A stretch of 64,000 nt of DNA from Alitiscatomonas aceti (GTDB taxonomy: Bacteria; Bacillota; Clostridia; Lachnospirales; Lachnospiraceae), in contig NZ_JAOQJF010000016.1 in the NCBI RefSeq assembly GCF_025567195.1, positions 5,979-69,978 of the forward strand, given 5' to 3'. Position 1 is the stretch's first letter, and each line of letters opens with the position of its first letter. Of this stretch, positions 62,100-64,000 are shown one piece after another. The position numbers were made by a program, and so were the translations under genes. The notes beneath the pieces are model-generated. The model saw only the letters and a list, made by a program, of their open reading frames with translations, did no database searches and was not told the origin of the DNA.

Positions 62100-63227
62100 A
62101 TGGAATTTTTATGGAACGGCTTACTGTCCATCACATGGCAGCAGGCCGTAATGTATGCGGTAGGCTTATTGCTGATCTACCTGGCGATCGAGAAGGATTA
62201 CGAGCCGGCCCTTCTTTTACCCATGGGCTTTGGCGCGATCCTGGTGAACATCCCGTTCAGCGGCGCTTTAAACCAGATGATGGAGGGCGTGGGAGAGACT
62301 CACGGTATCGTACAGTGGCTGTTTGAGACCGGCATCGAAGCCTCTGAGGCCTTCCCGCTGTTATTATTCATCGGTATCGGAGCCATGATCGACTTCGGTC
62401 CCTTATTATCCAACCCCAAGATGTTCCTGTTCGGCGCGGCAGCCCAGTTCGGTATTTTCTTTACCATCGTAGTGGCAGCGTTCCTGGGATTTGATATCCG
62501 CGATGCAGCATCCATCGGCATCATCGGTGCGGCCGACGGCCCCACCTCCATCCTGGTATCCCAGGTGTTAAAGTCCAACTACATCGGCCCCATCGCTGTG
62601 GCCGCGTATTCCTATATGGCCCTGGTTCCCATTATCCAGCCCATGGCCGTAAAGGCAGTTACCACAAAGAAAGAACGTATGATCAAGATGCCCTACCAGC
62701 CCGGTAAGGTAAGCCGTCTCACAAGGATCGCCTTCCCGATCATCGTTACCTTCATCGCAGGCCTGGTGGCTCCGGCCTCCGTATCCCTGGTGGGCTTCTT
62801 AATGTTCGGCAATCTGATCCGTGAATGCGGCTGCTTAAACAGCCTTTCTGAGACTGCCCAGCATACCCTGGCTAACCTGATCACCCTTCTTCTGGGTATT
62901 ACGATCTCCTTCTCCATGCGTGCAGAGCAGTTCGTAACGGTCCAGACCCTGATGATCATGGTGCTCGGTCTGTTCGCCTTCGTTTTCGATACCGTAGGCG
63001 GCGTATTATTTGCAAAGTTCTTAAACCTGTTCTCCAAGAACAAGATCAACCCCATGATCGGCGCTGCCGGAATCTCCGCATTCCCCATGTCCGCCCGTGT
63101 CATTGAGAAAATGGGTGTTGCTGAGGACAGCACCAACCATCTTCTGATGCACGCCATCGGCGCCAACGTATCCGGACAGGTGGCCTCCGCAGTGGCAGGC
63201 GGCATTGTCCTTGGATTCTTTATGTAG
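62100..63227 (+). CDS. Na+-translocating decarboxylase beta subunit
   Basis: A 375-residue membrane protein of the OadB/MmdB/GcdB family. These subunits couple decarboxylation of a biotin-bound carboxyl group to export of Na+. Typical segments are FLWNGLLSITWQQAVMYAVG, LLLFIGIGAMIDFGPLLSNP, IIGAADGPTSILVS and LMHAIGANVSGQVASAVAGG. The Asp in GAADGPTSI is the known Na+-site residue of the family. AAGGAGG precedes the ATG. Only a 39-residue OadG-like gene follows; no alpha (carboxyltransferase) or biotin-carrier gene is nearby. A Mn2+-type riboswitch controls the transcript. Confidence 0.9.
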   Translation: MEFLWNGLLSITWQQAVMYAVGLLLIYLAIEKDYEPALLLPMGFGAILVNIPFSGALNQMMEGVGETHGIVQWLFETGIEASEAFPLLLFIGIGAMIDFGPLLSNPKMFLFGAAAQFGIFFTIVVAAFLGFDIRDAASIGIIGAADGPTSILVSQVLKSNYIGPIAVAAYSYMALVPIIQPMAVKAVTTKKERMIKMPYQPGKVSRLTRIAFPIIVTFIAGLVAPASVSLVGFLMFGNLIRECGCLNSLSETAQHTLANLITLLLGITISFSMRAEQFVTVQTLMIMVLGLFAFVFDTVGGVLFAKFLNLFSKNKINPMIGAAGISAFPMSARVIEKMGVAEDSTNHLLMHAIGANVSGQVASAVAGGIVLGFFM

Positions 63228-63239
63228 GAGGTAGAAACC

Positions 63240-63359
63240 ATGAATGCAAATGTTCTGGAAGCTTTCAATATCATGTGGCAGGGCATGGCCGGTATTTTCG
63301 TTGTGATCGGTCTTCTGGCTCTGGTGGTCTATGCCATGGCAAAAGTTGGAAATAAATAA
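63240..63359 (+). CDS. OadG-related small subunit
   Basis: ATG 63240 follows TAGGAGGTAGAAACC. The 39-residue product has one membrane helix (GIFVVIGLLALVVYAM) and a short N-terminal head MNANVLEAFNIMWQGMAG, like the small gamma-type subunits of Na+-translocating decarboxylases that hold alpha to beta. It lies 12 bp after the beta-subunit gene, and a terminator follows. Too short for most gene finders. Confidence 0.8.
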   Translation: MNANVLEAFNIMWQGMAGIFVVIGLLALVVYAMAKVGNK

Positions 63360-63376
63360 ATACAGAAAATAAGAAC

Positions 63377-63418
63377 AGCGCCCTGGCTCCGGAAACGGAG
63401 CGGGGCGCTTCTTTTTTC
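63377..63418 (+). terminator. Terminator after the OadG-like gene
   Basis: AGCGCCC with CTCCG pairs with CGGAG and GGGCGCT around a GAAA loop, then TCTTTTTT. Confidence 0.9.
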
Positions 63419-63424
63419 TGTCCG

Positions 63425-63784
63425 TCAGCTGATCATCCCCCCGGCCATGGCGCTTAAAGAGCACATGGCAAAGACCGTGCCCAGCCGGACGGCGTCGGCG
63501 GTGATGGTCCGGTCCTGGAGAAAGGACATGATAAGGAGGAAGGCAAAGTAAAGGATCCCTGTGAGGAGCCCCCAGAGGAATTTTCTGGATCTCATGGCCT
63601 TTCCTGCCATGAAGCCACCCATAAAGCAGGAGAGGATGTACACGCCGCTGATGCCCAGGGTGATCTGGCTTTCCGGCAGACGGAACTTATAAAGGGCAAA
63701 GGCCAGGGCCGTTAAAAGGACTCCGGAGACCAGGTAGGTGAAGATAAGGGTACGGATCATACGCCAGGCTTTCTGTGCCAGCAT
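63425..63784 (-). CDS. TIGR04086 family membrane protein
   Basis: A 119-residue protein with four membrane segments (LIFTYLVSGVLLTALAFAL, ITLGISGVYILSCFMGGFMA, FLWGLLTGILYFAFLLIMSF, LGTVFAMCSLSAMAGGMI). The pattern and length fit the TIGR04086 family of Clostridia, which has no known function. The start ATG 63784 lies behind AAAGGAGG; the longer frame to 63934 is rejected. It is convergent with the decarboxylase operon. Confidence 0.75.
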   Translation of the reverse strand: MLAQKAWRMIRTLIFTYLVSGVLLTALAFALYKFRLPESQITLGISGVYILSCFMGGFMAGKAMRSRKFLWGLLTGILYFAFLLIMSFLQDRTITADAVRLGTVFAMCSLSAMAGGMIS

Positions 63785-63968
63785 AAAACGACCTCCTTTT
63801 TCATAAAATACGGGGGCCTGGGGCCGTAAGGGACAGCCGCCCCTGTTTCTACATGGATATTCCCGTTTCCAGGGAATTATCCCTATTGCATAATGGAAAA
63901 TCGTATGGTACCTGACTTCCGTCGTTTCTCTCAAAACATAGTACTCAGGAGTCCAGGAGGATACAGTT
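63785..63968. other. Intergenic region at right edge
   Basis: About 180 bp. Read on the minus strand it must hold the promoter of the TIGR04086-type gene, but no clear hexamers were found. On the plus strand an AGGAGG at about 63955 precedes a possible start. Confidence 0.4.
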
Positions 63969-64000
63969 CTGAAAAAGATTGTTGATTTCTTTTTCAGTGA
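63969..64000 (+). CDS. Possible start of a plus-strand gene (CTG start)
   Basis: A frame LKKIVDFFFS runs open to the edge, with AGGAGG 8 nt upstream. CTG is a rare start codon, so this is tentative; only ten codons are visible. Confidence 0.25.
   Translation, partial: MKKIVDFFFS

Noticed and set aside
61931..62326. Plus-strand frame across the second riboswitch
   Set aside because: It lies over the aptamer and terminator and then runs out of frame through the decarboxylase gene.
1..64000. CRISPR array, prophage or transposase genes
   Set aside because: No regularly spaced repeats, phage structural genes or transposase motifs (DDE, HUH, serine recombinase) were seen; xerD is the housekeeping type.

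Overview
This window looks like chromosome from an anaerobic, spore-forming Firmicute of the class Clostridia, most likely Lachnospiraceae or a close relative. The evidence is a moderately G+C-rich Clostridia-type gene set: a group B-like [FeFe] hydrogenase, a very long acyl-CoA dehydratase activase, an EFR1-type flavodoxin/ferredoxin, a SpoIIM homologue beside nudF and xerD, RNase Y and a T-box. Shine-Dalgarno (SD) sites are strong (AGGAGG) and sigma-A promoters sit close to consensus. No rRNA, CRISPR array, prophage or intact transposon was seen. The assignment rests on gene content and protein look alone; no database was searched.

Layout, left to right. 1-1276: cut-off M20 peptidase (-) and an EFR1 protein. 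1377-3128: tRNA-Leu(UAG), mntP, purine nucleoside phosphorylase. 3198-7778: a minus-strand operon (TM1266-type regulator and an NMT1-like ABC importer) diverging from an [FeFe] hydrogenase. 7795-16620: MATE exporter, a P-type cation ATPase behind a probable yybP-ykoY (Mn2+) riboswitch, and a 1440-residue activase. 16934-21849: rhomboid-like protein, pyruvate kinase, DAP decarboxylase, then an intracellular-type subtilase. 22050-26056: phosphate module (Pho-box repeats, Na/Pi symporter, PhoB/PhoR-type pair). 26297-29621: recA (LexA box), recX, rny. 29729-30213: a nested inverted-repeat element followed by a self-contained gene for a 44-residue Met/Cys-rich peptide. 30266-36481: metNIQ, proC, nudF, spoIIM, xerD, mmcQ-like. 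36597-44463: FAD oxidoreductase, second MATE, pth, mfd, membrane protein. 44458-54855: LysR regulator and peptide/amide catabolism genes (creatininase-like, GltS-type symporter, two M20 peptidases, aminopeptidase P, EutH) with a T-box-controlled tyrS in between. 55009-56300: two unrecognised envelope proteins in an A/T-richer patch. 56401-61844: a MarR-controlled heterodimeric ABC exporter and a CNNM/CorC-type protein. 61879-63359: a second yybP-ykoY-like leader in front of a Na+-translocating decarboxylase beta subunit plus a 39-residue OadG-like subunit. 63425-64000: TIGR04086-type membrane protein and possibly the start of another gene.

Themes: cation homeostasis (MntP, riboswitched P-type ATPase, riboswitched decarboxylase beta subunit, CNNM-type protein), uptake and hydrolysis of peptides and amino acids (MetNIQ, GltS, three M20 enzymes, aminopeptidase P), anaerobic redox metabolism (hydrogenase, EFR1, activase), and DNA repair or chromosome maintenance (recA/recX, mfd, xerD). 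The best leads for something new are the Mn2+-type riboswitch on a decarboxylase beta/small-subunit pair that lacks an adjacent alpha subunit, the isolated Met/Cys-rich peptide gene next to a palindromic element, and the rhomboid-fold protein that seems to lack its catalytic serine but carries a zinc-ribbon-like tail.
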